Of a stretch of 64,000 bases of DNA, positions 11,241 through 23,816 are shown piece by piece; positions within the stretch are counted from its first letter, which is position 1; every line of letters starts with the position of its first letter. Position numbers and translations under genes: made by a program. Location of the stretch: positions 25,283 to 89,282 of the forward strand of contig JAULAV010009184.1 of the NCBI GenBank assembly GCA_030789695.1, read 5' to 3'. Below the pieces are notes generated by a model. It searched no databases. It was not told the origin of the DNA and worked only from the letters and a program-made list of their open reading frames with translations. The DNA comes from Scilla litardierei (Eukaryota > Streptophyta > Magnoliopsida > Asparagales > Asparagaceae).

Positions 11241-11251
11241 GTATTTATAGG
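11241..11251 (-). promoter_or_regulatory. TATA-like box of the B LTR
   Basis: Minus strand CCTATAAATAC, followed on that strand by pyrimidine-rich sequence. Confidence 0.55.
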
Positions 11252-11339
11252 CTGATGGAGTCGGTTGCTTTAGCTGAGCCGGCGGTGTCAGGGTGTCAGG
11301 GGTTTGGCCGAGGATGTCAGGGCCGAACGTGTCAGACAT

Positions 11340-11500
11340 GCTTTTATAAGAGCCATAAATGTCAGGCGCACTTTTGTCAGGCTATCTGACGACAAAACGG
11401 CCATGGGCACTTTCGGCAGGCTGTCAGGCAGCAAAACGGCCATGGGCGCTTTCGGCAGGCTGTTAAGTGGTGAAGCGGCCAGGTGTGCTTTTGTTAGACT
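11340..11500. repeat. ~39-bp minisatellite in the B LTR
   Basis: Three to four imperfect copies of a unit containing AAAACGGCCATGGGCRCTTT and CGGCAGGCTGT, period about 39 bp (clearest at 11382-11460). Located just upstream (minus strand) of the TATA-like box, so it may be a promoter element array. Confidence 0.75.
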
Positions 11501-11814
11501 TGTCTATAGTGAAACTGGCAGTGATACTAGTGGCAAGTCGCCTTCCTCCTTGGGTGAACTTCTTCTGTGTGGAGAGATAGGCAAGCTGCATCTGGGGCGA
11601 GCTACTCATGGAATGATCCGGTGTAGATCGTGTGCGATCAGCCAGAGGGCTCTTCTCTTTGGGTCGATCGACAAGTTCGCCGCTCTGCAGTTGCGGGCGG
11701 ATCTGAATCCTGGCGAGCTTGTCCAAGCCTAGGCGAACTAGGTCTCATTGTGGAGATTCGGCAGGCCATGACTTGGGCTTCGATCATACGGGCCTAGATC
11801 GACTGGGCCGATCT

Positions 11815-14151
11815 TAAGGTCATAACAAATATCATTTAATAAAAAGATCCATAACTTCCCGAAAATGTAGAAAAATAGCCATGAGCTAAGAAAAATCGAC
11901 AAAAATGTCCGTCGGAACCAGGAGATCACCATTTTTAACTGAATAATAAGAGAAGACCAAATTACGTTATAAAAATTAGATCATTTAAAATAAAAATTAT
12001 ATCATACAGAAAATGTAGAAAATAGCTCGGAGCTCAGAAAAATAAAAAAAATTCTGTTGGAAACGGGAGATCGCCAACTTCAACTGAAAAAATAAAAGAA
12101 GAAAAAATTAGGCCAAAAATCATATCATTTAATAAAATGATACATATTTGCCATAAAATGTAGAAAATAGCACCGAGCTTTGAAAAGTCCACACATGTCC
12201 ATTGGAACCAGGAGATCGCAACATACAACTGAAAAATAGAAGACTAAATTAGGCCAAAAAACAATATAATTTAATAAAAAGATTCATATCTTCAAGAAAA
12301 TGTAAAAACCCCAAAGCTAAGAAAATTCCGCAAAAATATCTGTTGGAACCGAGAGATCGACATATTCAACTGAAAAATATGAGAAAACAAAATTAGGCTG
12401 CAAAAATCTTGTCATCTAAGAAAGAGATCCATATCTTTAATAAAATGTAGAAAATAGCCCGGAGCTTAGAAAAATCAGCAAAATATCCGTTAGAACAGGG
12501 AGATCGCCAAATTCAACTGAAAATAAGAGAAGAAAAACTTAGTCTATAAAATCATATAATTTAATAAAATGATTCATATCTTCAATAAACTGTAGAAATA
12601 GTTCCGAGTTTCGAAAAATCCGCAAAAATGGTCGTTGGATCAGGGCGATCGACATCTTCAACTAAAAATCAAAGAAAACAAAATTAGGCAATAAAAATCA
12701 TATCATTTAACTTAAAGATTCATCTCTTACAGAAAATTTAGAAATAGCCCGAAGCTCAGAAAAATCTGCAAAAATGTCAATTGGAACTGGGCGATCGTCA
12801 TCTTCAATGAAAAAATAAGAGAAGACAAAATTAGGCCTAAATATCATATCATTTAATAAAACGATCTATAACTTCACGAAAATAAAGAAAAGTAATACCG
12901 AGCACATAAAAGATGCCAAATTATCCGTTGGAATCAGGAAAGTGCCATCTTCAATAGAAAAAATTAGAGAAGACAAATTAGGCTATAAAAATCATATCAC
13001 TTAATATAAAAATCCATATCTTCCAGAAAATTTAGAAAATAGTCCGGATCTTAGGAAATTCGCACAAATGTTTGGTGGAAATGATAGATCAATATCTTCA
13101 ACTGAAAAAAGAGAAGACTATATTAGGCCAAAAAATCAAATCATTTAATAAAAAGATCCATAATTTCCCGAAAATGTAGGAAAAATAGTCCCAAGCTCAG
13201 AAATATCTGCAAAAATATCTGTTGGAAACAGGAGATTGACATCTTAAAGTGAAAAAAATAAGAGAAAACAAAATTAGGCTAAAGATCATATCATTTAATA
13301 AAAAATCCACATCTTCAATAAAATATAGAAAATAGCACCAAGCTCAGAAAAATCCGCAAAAAAAGTCCGTTGGAACCTGGAGATAGCCATTTTCAACTGA
13401 AAAGTAAGAGAAGACAAAATTAGGCTACCAAAATCATATCATTTAATCTAAAGATATATATCTTACAGAAAATTTAGAAAATAGCCCGGAGCTCAGAAAA
13501 TCTGCAAAAATGTCCGTTTGGAACCGGGAGATCGCCATATTCGTCTGAAAAATATGTGAAGATAAAATTAGGCCAACAAATAAAATTATTTGATAAGAAG
13601 ATCCTTATCTTCTAGAAAATGTAGAAAATAGCCTCAAGATCAAAATAATCGTCAAAAATCTCCGTTGAAACTGTGAGAACGCCATCTTCAACTAAAAAAA
13701 TAAGAGAAGATAACATTAGGCCAAAATATCATATCATTTAATTAAATCATCCATTTCTTTCATATAATGAAGAAAAATAGCCACAGCTGGAAAAAATAAG
13801 TAAAAAAGTCTGCTAGAACAGGTAGATCGCAATATTCAACTAAAAAAATAAGAGAAGAAAAATGTAGGATATAAAAATCATATCATTTAATAAAAAATTC
13901 ATATCTTCCATAAAATGTTGAAAATAGCACCGAGCTTCGAAAAATTCGAAAAAAATTTCGTTGGGACCGGAAGATCGCCATCTTCAACTGAAAAATAAGA
14001 GTAGACAAAATTAGGCCAAAAATAAAATTTAATAAAAATATCCATATCTTCAAGAAAATTTAGAAAATAGCCCCGAGTTCAGAATAATATGCAAAAATAT
14101 CCGTAGGAATTGGGAGATTGCCATCTTCAATTGAAAAATAGGAGATTGACA
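11815..14151. repeat. Tandem array of ~16 copies of a ~146-bp unit
   Basis: The block GAAAATGTAGAAAATAG recurs near 11861, 12009, 12154, 12296, 12441, 12586, 12732, 12878, 13026, 13170, 13319, 13468, 13615, 13762, 13911 and 14053. Spacings are 142-149 bp, mean about 146. Each unit also has CATATCATTTAATAAAA, GTCCGTTGGAACCGGGAGAT, GCCATCTTCAACTGAAAA and AGAAGACAAAATTAGGC. Copies have diverged visibly. No ORF and no similarity to a known gene seen. Confidence 0.9.
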
Positions 14152-14378
14152 TCGTCGATTAATCTAGTCAAATACGTTAAAAATCAACTTCAAGATTAGC
14201 CCTAACCCTCCTTATTTTAGAGAATGGCAACTATTGGTTCTTTATTAAAGTTGTTGAGCACACTCAAGCTATGTCATAGATACTTTATGGAAACCAACTT
14301 CTCAATACATGAGATGTAGTCAAGACTTAAACCAAACCGTCAAGTCGTACCCATACACCGAGCGCCGTCGTAAGTTAG
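14152..14378 (+). other. Leader fragment of C left of insertion D
   Basis: Homologous by eye to the minus-strand leader of D: the D block GTCAAATACGATAATAATC corresponds to GTCAAATACGTTAAAAATC here, and both contain GTTGAGC(T)ACACTCAAGCT. Ends in GTTAG, the left target-site copy for D. Confidence 0.7.
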
Positions 14379-14970
14379 TGAAGGGTTTTGGCAGACTCTC
14401 AGAGCTCAGATCTGTGCACGTCCTAAGTCAGACGGACCACAGAGGCATAAAGCACAGCGAAAAATTAAAACTATCTAGCTAAACAATTTAGCTAGGCCCA
14501 CAGAGAGCCAGAACCTAGCCCAATCTATGCCAACTTGGGGTGGATCTGACCACCCCAAGAGGGATCAATTCTACTGCGACGAAATTAAATTACATTAAAA
14601 TTACTTAGAGAACATACCCAGAATCTCAACCCTTGGGCGTGCAAGATGTACCGCATCGTCTTCTGACGATCCTCGTAGCCGAACCGTCTTGACCTGATCC
14701 ACCCGAGCCGCCTCGCATCTTCGAACCGATCTGCCCGAGCCGACACCCGTCTCCAAGCCAATCACATGCGGTAGAAGGTTTCACTTGAGTAGACCCGCGT
14801 CTTAGGCGTCTGGATCTAAATCCAAACCCCTTTCGTAGTCTTGCTAGGACTAGTTGGGAGAATAGGAAGAAGAGAGAAAGAATAGTTTAGTCGTAGGTCG
14901 AGCTTGCTCTAAAATTAGGAGCTACTCGATCGAAGACTTGGTGCATTTTTCAACGAAGAAAGTGCACCCC

Positions 14971-14983
14971 TACTTATATAGGG
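14971..14983 (-). promoter_or_regulatory. TATA-like box of the D LTR
   Basis: Minus strand CCTATATAAGTAG, about 300 bp downstream of the GC-palindrome cluster. An equivalent box is in the right LTR near 21438. Confidence 0.55.
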
Positions 14984-15295
14984 AGTCGGCACTTCTCTTT
15001 TCATTGCGAGCAATGTGGGACAAAACAAATAGAAGAAAAATTAATTAAGCTAATTTAGCTTAATTGAAGTTTTAATAAGCCTTTCATAAAGGCCAACTTC
15101 AACGAATTAATTCTCTTTATCCATTAAACTTTGGACACCAAACAAGCTATCAATTCGAAGGGCTTCGAATGGTGAACGCGTAGGAACGAGTGACGACGAA
15201 TTTCGACTTCGTTTGACCCCTCAAACAAATGCCCAAAGATGGCAAAAAAATCAATTTTCGTAGCCGTCATAGAGGGGTTTCAAAAACCCCTACAA

Positions 15296-15490
15296 ATTAA
15301 GTTGCGAGTGTGCCCGCTAGGCTTAGCGGGCGTGCCCGCCTAAGGTAAGGAGGGCGGGCGGTCGGCCCACTGGGCAGCGGGCGCTCGCCTGCTGCAACCC
15401 GCGGGATGCGCCCATTGCTGCAGCGGGCACGTGCCCGCTGCAACCAGTGGACCGTGCCCACTGAGTAGTGGGCATGTGCCCGTTTACCCC
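15296..15490. repeat. GC-rich palindrome cluster in U3 of D
   Basis: An AT-rich LTR contains a sharply GC-rich block of GCGGGC/GCCCGC inverted copies, for example GCGGGCACGTGCCCGC near 15420-15440 and GTGGGCATGTGCCC near 15469. The right LTR has a diverged version (about 21770-21975), and C has one at 29735-29840. Confidence 0.65.
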
Positions 15491-16785
15491 TCATGGATAG
15501 GTCCGTTAGCCTAAGTGGGTCTAACTCACTTTGCCTCAGACTGTTTTTACGTTTCTGGGCTCGTTTGAGCTCCGATTTGGATGCAGTTTAAACCTGTGTT
15601 TAAACCGAGATGATCCCATTACCCAGGTAACCCTTTCCAATGCTTTTGTTCCCACAAATATTGTCGTAAACAATTTACGACATGTTTAATCTTTGTTTGC
15701 ATCGAATGCAACCATGTCCCTAATGCATCTACGACTTAGTCTCATAACTAGCTTGTGAACATCAACTATTCCATTTCATTGAATGAGAATCTCTTATTAA
15801 TCTTCCTATTACTAAGACACGAACGCTACTCGGTGTGAGACCCTACAGCCTGACCTTACTATAGGTTGGGGCTTGAAACCCCTAGACGACAGTCAACACG
15901 AGCAGTAGTTGTCGTCCCTGTTTCAGAATCATCATAATGTGATTGGCCCATTGACAAAAGTATCGTTGGGTTTACATTGGCTGTGTCAGTGATGAATACC
16001 GTTAGCTATAATCCCTTGATCAAGATTGTGTCTCTGTTGGCCTAGGATATGGTTTACTGTCAACCCCATTAGACAACATTGGTCAGTATACGACAGTTTT
16101 TGATGTATTCACGTTGTACATCTTACAACGTACCCCGGCCGAGGATTAACACAAAGACCGTACTGAGCATATGAAACTAACTTCCCTTTAACGGAAGAGA
16201 CGAATCCCATCATAGTCATCTACTCGCCGCGAGAGGTTCAGGTGTAACCCAACCTAAGATCTTTCAGCAGGCCTAGCCTCGAAGCTAGATCTAGGTCTAA
16301 GCGACACTGTTCACTCATAGGTTAGTACAAATGACTTCAGGTCTTAAGGACCAGCTTACCTATCATCACCCTATAGTTATTATAGACAGTTTAGTTAAAT
16401 TTTAACCATATAATAACTCTATGTTGGTCGTTCAGTGAACTCATTCTTCAATGAGCACCTGTGTCTACTTCACCAAGTAGAATGACTATGAGATCATCAT
16501 TACCTTAAGGTAAGACAAAGATACAATGGTCTGTCCGATGTGCCGATATCCAGTTCTCGACACATCTATGACCACGAACCATTTAAGACTTAAGTTTTTA
16601 TTCCGTCACTTACTACTCATAATCGAGATCTTATCTGGATACGTAAGGACCTAACTATAAGTCTGTGGACACTATCTAAGTATATCATTCAAACAAATTC
16701 ATACTTAGGATAATGGATACCATATATCATATTAACAAGACGTACACTTAGGATAAATCGCCTTATGGGCATATATCCTCCTACA

Positions 16786-16796
16786 TCTCCCACTTG
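16786..16796 (-). other. Polypurine tract of D
   Basis: Minus strand AAGTGGGAGA immediately before the TGTAGGAGG start of the LTR. A related tract precedes the LTR of C. Confidence 0.75.
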
Positions 16797-18059
16797 TGCC
16801 TAGGCTATTTATCTCGATATCTTATACCGTTATAGCATATCAGTCACATTGGACATTTATATGACAAACCTAAGAGTGGATTTACTAACGAGTATCTATA
16901 TTGCATTTTAATTGATTAGTATTTATACATCTCTTGATCACACAAGGTTAATCCTTGAAAAATGATTTGGATCAATTTTCCTTTCTTTGTATAGTAATAA
17001 TTAGCTCATACAATCTAGATGTAGGGTCTAACATTTCTATAAGTCAGTCTCAACTCATTCCAATCTTCTTGTGTCAATATGTCAAGTACATACATGACAC
17101 ACTAAGTCTTTATATATTCGATTGAATCAAAAATATTTTGATTTAATGTTTTATATAGATGATTCAAATAAGTTTGGAAACCTTTTTAGTTAGTCCGAGA
17201 AACCGGAACTAAGTATATGAGCTAGCTCCCACTGACTTTAAGAATTATCGGGTTAAGTACTTCAATTATATATCTAAATCATATTTAGACTATATATATG
17301 AAGACCGTAACCATTTGATATATGCTTAGATGGAACGTACTAGTGTCAGGTTGGGTTTGACGAATGAGTCAAATCAAGATTGGCTTAAGGAATCTTGACA
17401 TTGACTTACTCAGCCAAACGTCCTACACTGTGCCTTTCCCTTAACTATATTTAATAATAACTTTTAAGAATCAAATGTCGTTTATTGAGAATTAATCTTA
17501 ATATGCGTATAATTGTGATCACACACAATTTATACGCTCCTGGAATTTATACTTAACTATCGACTGGCTATAACATTAAGTCAGCTCCAAACAATCAATA
17601 TTTTCTGAAGCTCTGCTTCATAGTTTGAGAATTTATGCAACCAACTCAGATAGCCACATTCACAGAACTTTAAGCCATTCTTAACAAATCACAATTTCAA
17701 AAGAAAGCACATTTCCCGAGACATTTATTCAAACAACGGATTCATAAAAATAAATCATAATTTGTTTATCAAATAAACCTTAAGTGTAAATCACTCAATC
17801 ATTGTTTTAACTTTAAGGAACAATGAATTATATTCATAAAAGGAAATAAGTATCGGCGCCTTCTTCTTCATGTCTCTTGAAGTCCTCGCACGGCCCTAGC
17901 AGCAACGATTGCTCAGATGCCGACCATCCTTGGAACTTCTTCCTACCTCTGCTTCATATCAGCCACTGTATATATTACACAGATGTCTTAGTATCTCATA
18001 CTATGTGATAAAGTATTTATGGAAATAATTATGCTTTATTGAATTTAATTTTTTGTACC
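16797..18059 (-). other. Non-coding 3' region of D
   Basis: About 1.26 kb, AT-rich, where a complete Copia element would have protease to RNase H (about 3.5 kb). I see no pol motif in any frame. It may be a deletion scar plus 3' UTR. Confidence 0.6.
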
Positions 18060-18923
18060 TGAGGTAGAGGCAACGGTATGCCCCTTCTTCTTTTCTGTAA
18101 GGTAAACCTTGTAGTTCCTCTTTCAATGGCCCATCTTATGACAGTGACAGCACTCAGATTTCGACGAGGTCCCTTTCATCATCTTCTTCCCCTTCTTCAC
18201 ATTGACAGGTTGTGGGACCTACCTCTTCTTACCCTTGCCTTTCGGCTGGTCTGAAGAAGCAGAGCCAACAACCAACGCAGTCGGTTTCTTCTCGATTTCC
18301 TCAAACTGCCTAAGCATGTTGAGGAGACCGGGAAGATCCGTTTCAATACTGTTCATAATGAAACCAGTAATGAAAGGCTTGAAGTCCGTGGTTAAAGACC
18401 TAAGGATGATGTCCATGGACATCTCATTGTCCAGGACAAATCCCAAATGGGCGACGTCTTCTACGTACTTGATCATCTTAATAACATGATCTTATACGGG
18501 CCCTGTCTCCACCTTTGCGCCCCAGAGGTTGCTCGTGGCTTCAAACTTGGCAGCTCTAGACCGCTTGTCATTTAACTCTTCTGCATTCAGAAGAATGATT
18601 TGAACATCCAAATGTCCATGCTTCCTCTGCAGTTCGTTATTCATTGAAGCCAGAGTAAGGCACCTGGCCTTCTCTGCATCTCTCTTGTACAGCTTGTATG
18701 ATTCCTTTTCCTCGGGAGTTGCATCTTCGTCTGGCTTTTTAAGAGGGTCCTTGAACAGCACGTATCCAATCCTGGCTAGAGAAAGGACTAACTTAATGGT
18801 TCTAAGCCAATCCTTATAGTTTGTTCCATCAAGCACATTCTTCTCTATCATATACTTAAGACCCGAATCCATTCTGCAATTCAGTAGACACTTAGTCAGT
18901 ATATGTTCGTTGTATAGTTTCAA
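18060..18923 (-). pseudogene. D Copia-type Gag remnant
   Basis: The minus-strand frame 18923-18492 starts upstream of NVLDGTNYKDWLRTIKLVLS and continues YVLFKDPLKKP and CLTLASMNNELQ, the signature of Copia Gag (UBN2-type). After a stop near 18492 it continues HVIKMIKYVEDVAHLGFVLD, MSMDIILRSLTTDFKPFI and LNMLRQFEEIEKKP to about 18219. A zinc-knuckle follows (about 18155-18115) but is broken: the tryptophan-like position after CHCHKMGH is a stop and the last cysteine is a tyrosine. Two stops and a degraded knuckle make this copy non-functional. Confidence 0.8.
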
Positions 18924-20832
18924 TGATTTTTAATAAAACTATGTTCTCCCACTAAATTTATTAAAGCCATAATAATAAACAGTTTATTATACAATAACAT
19001 TTCTGAGAGAGGGATCTGACTACCCTGAGTCTGACAACCTTGAGTGTGTCCAACAAGTTGTTTGACTCTGCAGTCGGTAGACGAACTCATTGTCAATCAT
19101 ATTAAATATGATTCCATGTCGATTTTTAACCCTAGTCATTTGTGTTCATGAGTGTGCTCATCCAAAATCACAATGGCTAGCCTAGTCGGACCCTTGTTTT
19201 CGTGTCTAGCCTGACTCGCCCCTAGCGCGCGGTGTATGCACGACACGTCGGTTTGGGTCAGGTCTTAGACTACATCTTTGGATAGACTTACGCCTGCACT
19301 CGGTGTATGCACGAGATGAAGGTTTGAATCAGGTCAAGATGTTATCAAGAAATCGGTTTCTATAAGGCTACCATGTCACAGCTTGAGTGTAGCTCAACAA
19401 CCGTCACACGGGTCTTACAGTTGCCAACTCATAAAACAAGGAGGGCTACGATTTATCTTGAACAAGATTATTATCGTATTTGACTTAGGTATAGTCAATG
19501 GACTTATACAGTCATGATTCGACTCCTTGCGGTCCAGTGGACACGGCCAGGGAATTGACTAAGCCAGGACCACTTGGCCCCTAGACTAGCTAGGGTGGTC
19601 CAGCAAACTTAGCCAAACTCATTAAACGACATCATGATCCATTGAAGGAGGTTCATCAATTCTATGTTCATCCATCAACTAAATGGATTTTAATTAATAC
19701 TAGTTAATCCTTATCTACTAGTGGATCCTAATATTCGAAATTTTTATGGATTTGTTGAACAATTTTTATTAGATCCGTATTTACTATAAGGTTCTTATGT
19801 TCATCGTGCTACCCCAATCTTATTAAGATTTTAATAAAACAATAACAACATTTTACAAAATTACTCATTTAATGATAATCATCATTTAAATAATTTATGA
19901 TAATGATTGTCAATAAAAGGGACTACGCTAATCTGGTATTAGGTTTTAATATTGTATTTGTTCATTTAAAACGTAGCATGTCACTAGTCATTAAAATTAT
20001 ACCTTATAAAGTTTTAATCAATTAATGGCTAATCTTAAGGGTTCATGAATACTATATTCATCATGTCCATTATAACATAAACCAACTAATTTAATCACAT
20101 AAATTAAAGAATCAATAAAGTGACATACAATGAGAACATGCAAGTTATAATTATCTACAACATAATTAAATAACTTGCAAATCTAAAATTTAACATTTAA
20201 ATTTAAAGATCTTAAATTTTAAATCTTGAAGCACTTTTATCATATAAAATTTAGGTTTCATAAAATTATCAAATAATTTTAAATTCAAAGCTAAGCTTTA
20301 AAATTTAATGAAACATTTCTAAGATTAATATATCGCATAAAATAATCTTGAAACCCATATGTAATTAAAAGAAATAAATTTGTAATTCCATCTCATGGGA
20401 ATAAAATTTTTCTTTATGTTACATATACTTTAAAACAATTTTAAAAAATTTTAAAATCGTTTGAAGTTAATTTTAAAATTTTCAGATAAAGTTTAAACAC
20501 TTTCAACCTTTATGTAACTAAAAGAAATAAATGTTCAATATAATCTCATGAAATAAAATTTTTTCTTCATGTTACATAAACTTTAAAAACTTTTAAATTA
20601 TTTTATCTTATAAAATTAAATTTTAAAAGGCATTTAAACTTAGAAGACCTATTAAATTTATCGCATAAAATTTAAAACATCCCCTAAAAAAAATTTCATG
20701 TTACAAAACAATTTTAAAACACAAAAAAATATTAAACAAATTTTAACATAAAGTTAAAATGTCCGTATGTTCAAAACAAGCAATTTAAAGAATTTAAAAT
20801 CGTTGCAAATATAGATCTAGAAGCATAACGAA
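18924..20832 (-). other. Long leader of D
   Basis: About 1.9 kb between PBS and gag. The part next to the PBS (about 19680-20800) is very AT-rich with recurring AAATTTTAAA-type words. The gag-proximal part (19000-19660) is shared with C and carries two copies of the TTGAG(N)CTCAA-type hairpin (19034-19060 and 19382-19402). No supportable ORF. Confidence 0.6.
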
Positions 20833-20844
20833 GCTCTGATACCA
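20833..20844 (-). other. Primer-binding site of D (tRNA-iMet type)
   Basis: Forward GCTCTGATACCA, that is TGGTATCAGAGC on the minus strand, one base from the LTR end. This is the standard initiator-Met PBS of plant Copia elements. Confidence 0.9.
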
Positions 20845-20845
20845 C

Positions 20846-23200
20846 TGAAGGGTTTTGGCAGACCCTCAGAGCTCAGATCTGTGCCCATCCTAAGTCGGAC
20901 GGACCACAGAGGCATAAAGCACAGCGGAAAATTAAAATTATCTAGCTAAACAATTTAGCTAGGCCCTGGGAGAGCCAGAACCTAGCCTGATCTATGCCAA
21001 CTTGGGGTGGATCTTACCACCCCAAGAGGGATCTATTCTACTGCGAAGAAATTAAATTGCACTAAAATTAATTAGAGAACATACCCGGAATCCCAAAACT
21101 GGGGCGAGCAAGATGTACGGCACCATGTTCTGACGATCCTCGTAGCCGAATCGCCTTGACTCGATCCACCCGAGCCGCCTCGCACCTTCGAACCGATCTG
21201 CTCGAGCCGACACCCGTCTCCAAGCCGATCACACGCAGTAGAAGGTTTCACTTGAGTAGACCCGCATCTTAGACGCCTGGATCCGAATCCAAACCTATTT
21301 CGTAGTTTTGCTAGGACTAGTCGTGAGAATAGAAAGAAGAGAGAAAGAATAGTTTAGTCGTAGATCGAGCTTGCTCTAAAATCCGGAGCTACTCGATCGA
21401 AGACTTGGTGCATTTTTCAACGAAGATAGTGCACCCATATTTATATAGGGAGTCGGCACTTCTCTTTTTGTTGCGAGTAATGTGGGACAAAACAAATAGA
21501 AGAGAAATTAATTAAGCTAATTTAGCTTAATTGAAGTTTTAGTAAGCCTTTCATAAAGGCCAACTTCAACAAATTATTCTCTTTATCCATTAAACTTTGG
21601 ACACCAAACAAGCTATCAATTCGAAGGGCTTCGAATGGTGAACGCATAGGAATGAATGGCGACAAATTTCGACTTCGTTTGACCCTTCAAACAATTGCCC
21701 AAAGATGGACAAAAAATCAAGTTTCGTAGCCGTCATAGAGGGGTTTCAAAAAAACCCTACAACTTAAGTTGCGGGCGCGCCCGCTAGGCTTAGCAGGCAT
21801 GCCTACCCAAGGCAATGAGGGCGGGCAGCCGGCCCGCTGGGCAGCGAGCGCGCCCATTGTTGCCAGCAAGCTATACCCATTGAGCAGGGGGTCCTGCGCC
21901 CGCTGCAACCAGCGGGCTGTGCCCGCTGCAACCAGCAGGTCGTGCCCACTGAGTAGCAGGCGTGCGCCCATTTACCCCTCGTGGATGGGCTCATTAGCCC
22001 AAGTGGGTCTAACCCACTTTGCCTCGGACTGTTTTTACGTTTCTGGGCTCATTTGAGCTCCGATCTGGACGCGGTTTGAACCTGTGTTTAGACCGGACGA
22101 TCCCAATAACTAGGTAACCCTTTCCAATGCTTTTGTTCCTACAAATATTGTCGTAACCAATTTACGACACGTTTAATCTTTGTTTGCATCGAATGCAACC
22201 ATGTCCCTATTGCATCTACGACTTAGTCTCACAACTAGCTTGTGAACATCAACTATTCCATTTCACCGAATGAATATCTCTTATTAATCTTCCTATTACT
22301 AAGACACGAACTCTACTCCGTGTGAGACCCTACTGCCTGACCTTACTATAGGTTGGGGCTCGAAACCCCTAGACGACGGTCACCACGAGCAATAGTTGTC
22401 GTCCCTGTTTCAGAATCATCATAACGTGATCGACCCATTGACAAAAGTATCGTTGGGTTTACATTGGCTGTGTCAGTGATGAATACCGTTAGCTATAGTC
22501 CCTTTGTCAAGACTGTGTCTCTGTTGGCCTAGGGTATGTCTTACTATCAATCCCATTAGACATCATTGGTCAGTATACGTCGGCCTTTGATGTATTCATG
22601 TTATACATCTTACAACGCACCCCGGTCGAGGATTAACACAAAGACCGTACTGAGCCTGTGATACTAACTTCCCTTTAACGGAAGAGACGAATCCCATCTT
22701 AGTCATCTACTCGCCTCGAGAGCTTCAGGTGTAACCCAACCTAAGATCTTTCAGCATGCCTAGCCTCGAAGCTAAATCGTAGGTCTAAGCGACACTGTTC
22801 ACTCACAGGTTAGTACAAATGACTTCAGGTCTTAAGGACCAGCTTACCTATCATCACCCTAGAGTTATTATAGACAATTTAGTTAAAGTTTAACCATATA
22901 ATAACTCTATGTTGGTTGTTCAGTGAACTCATTCTTCGATGAGCACCTGTTTCTCGTCTCCGACTTCACCAAGTTGAATGACTATGAGATCATCATTACC
23001 CTAAGGTAAGACGAAGACACAATAGTCTGTCCGATGTGGCGATATCCAGTTCTCGACACATCTATGACCACGAACCGTTTAAGACTTAAGTTTCTATTCG
23101 GTCACTTACTACTCATAATCGAGATCTTATCTGGATACGTAAGGACCTAACTATAAGTATATGGACATTATCTAAGTATATCATTCAAACGAATTCATAC
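20846..23200 (-). repeat. 5' LTR of D, first part
   Basis: Starts TGAAGGGTTTTGGCAGACCC and runs parallel to 14379-16700 until ATTCATAC, where solo LTR E interrupts it. Continues at 25972-26052. Confidence 0.85.
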
Positions 23201-23816
23201 TGTCATGGTCTGTTTTTGATCATACGCTTTACGTGCACGTATTTATTTTAGACCTTGTTTGTATCCGAACCCTATAGTGTGATATACCGTTGTGACCCTC
23301 TCGAAGAGTATTAAATTGTGGAATTATTTTGGAACTTCATTTCACGGGTCATTCTCCCACGATTTGACTTTGTTTGATGAGATGTCGCAATTTTCACTTT
23401 TGTCGTGAGGCCTTTTTATTTTTAGTTTCGTTTCTCGTCGTCGAAATTGTGATCCGTCTTCTTTGTTTTATTTCTCTCATCGGTACGGTCACCCCAGTAT
23501 TTATATTATAATTTTAGCCCTAAGTTTCATTTGATCCGCTTTCACTTTTTGCCCAACCTATAATATCGGTTTAGCCCTAAGTTTCATTTGGTTCTTTCCC
23601 CCAATGATTTATTAATAATAATATCATCCAAGTTTATTTGACTTAGCCACTTTTCCCCACATGGCCGCACAACCTAGGGAGAGAGAGAGAGGGTGAGAGA
23701 TTTTGGTTTTTATAATCTTTAATAACAATTCTCTTCTAACAAATTTTTAAATCAAATAAACCCTAACAACCCACTACACACGTTTCAGCCCATCTCCACG
23801 TGACCTAGCCCATCCC

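Larger units (their letters stand above)
5951..14151 (-). mobile_element. Element B: decayed Tat-like Ty3/Gypsy retrotransposon
   Basis: On the minus strand, from right to left: proposed 5' LTR, PBS, basic/acidic N-terminal region, Gag, protease, reverse transcriptase and two RNase H-like blocks. The order and motifs (Gag with MEWYNNLP, protease ending in a GHSVP-type block, RT with CPKDSFPLPRID) fit the Tat/Retand group. Integrase and the 3' LTR are cut off by element A at about 5951. Many stops and frameshifts; not functional. B appears to sit in the leader of Copia element C. Confidence 0.75.
10774..14151 (-). repeat. Proposed 5' LTR of B, including a 146-bp tandem array
   Basis: The forward strand starts TGTTGCGGGGG at 10774 next to the PBS, which is the certain end. 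A TATA-like box (CCTATAAATAC, minus) is at 11241-11251, so 10774-11230 would be R-U5. The other end is inferred: TG...CA ends can be placed at 14151 (minus-strand start TGTCAATCTCC), exactly where homology of the flank to Copia leader sequence begins. That makes an LTR of about 3.4 kb with the tandem array in U3. The array could instead be a separate satellite insertion and the LTR only about 1 kb long. Confidence 0.5.
14379..16785 (-). repeat. 3' LTR of D
   Basis: 2,407 bp, TG...CA. Same order of blocks as the right LTR: CTCAGAGCTCAGATCTGTGC, GGGGTGGATC, TATA region (14971), GC-palindrome cluster (15296-15490), TTACGACAYGTTTAATC, GGTTGGGGCT, TCGCCKCGAGAG. Differences from the right LTR are frequent, so D is not recent. 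Confidence 0.85.

Noticed and set aside
11463..11732. Frames of 87 and 142 codons on opposite strands at 11304-11732
   Set aside because: Created by the 39-bp minisatellite in the B LTR; no domain.
20833..20844. tRNA gene fragments (GCTCTGATACCA; TGGCGCCGTTGCCGGGGA elsewhere)
   Set aside because: They are primer-binding sites next to LTR ends, complementary only to tRNA 3' ends; no cloverleaf around them.
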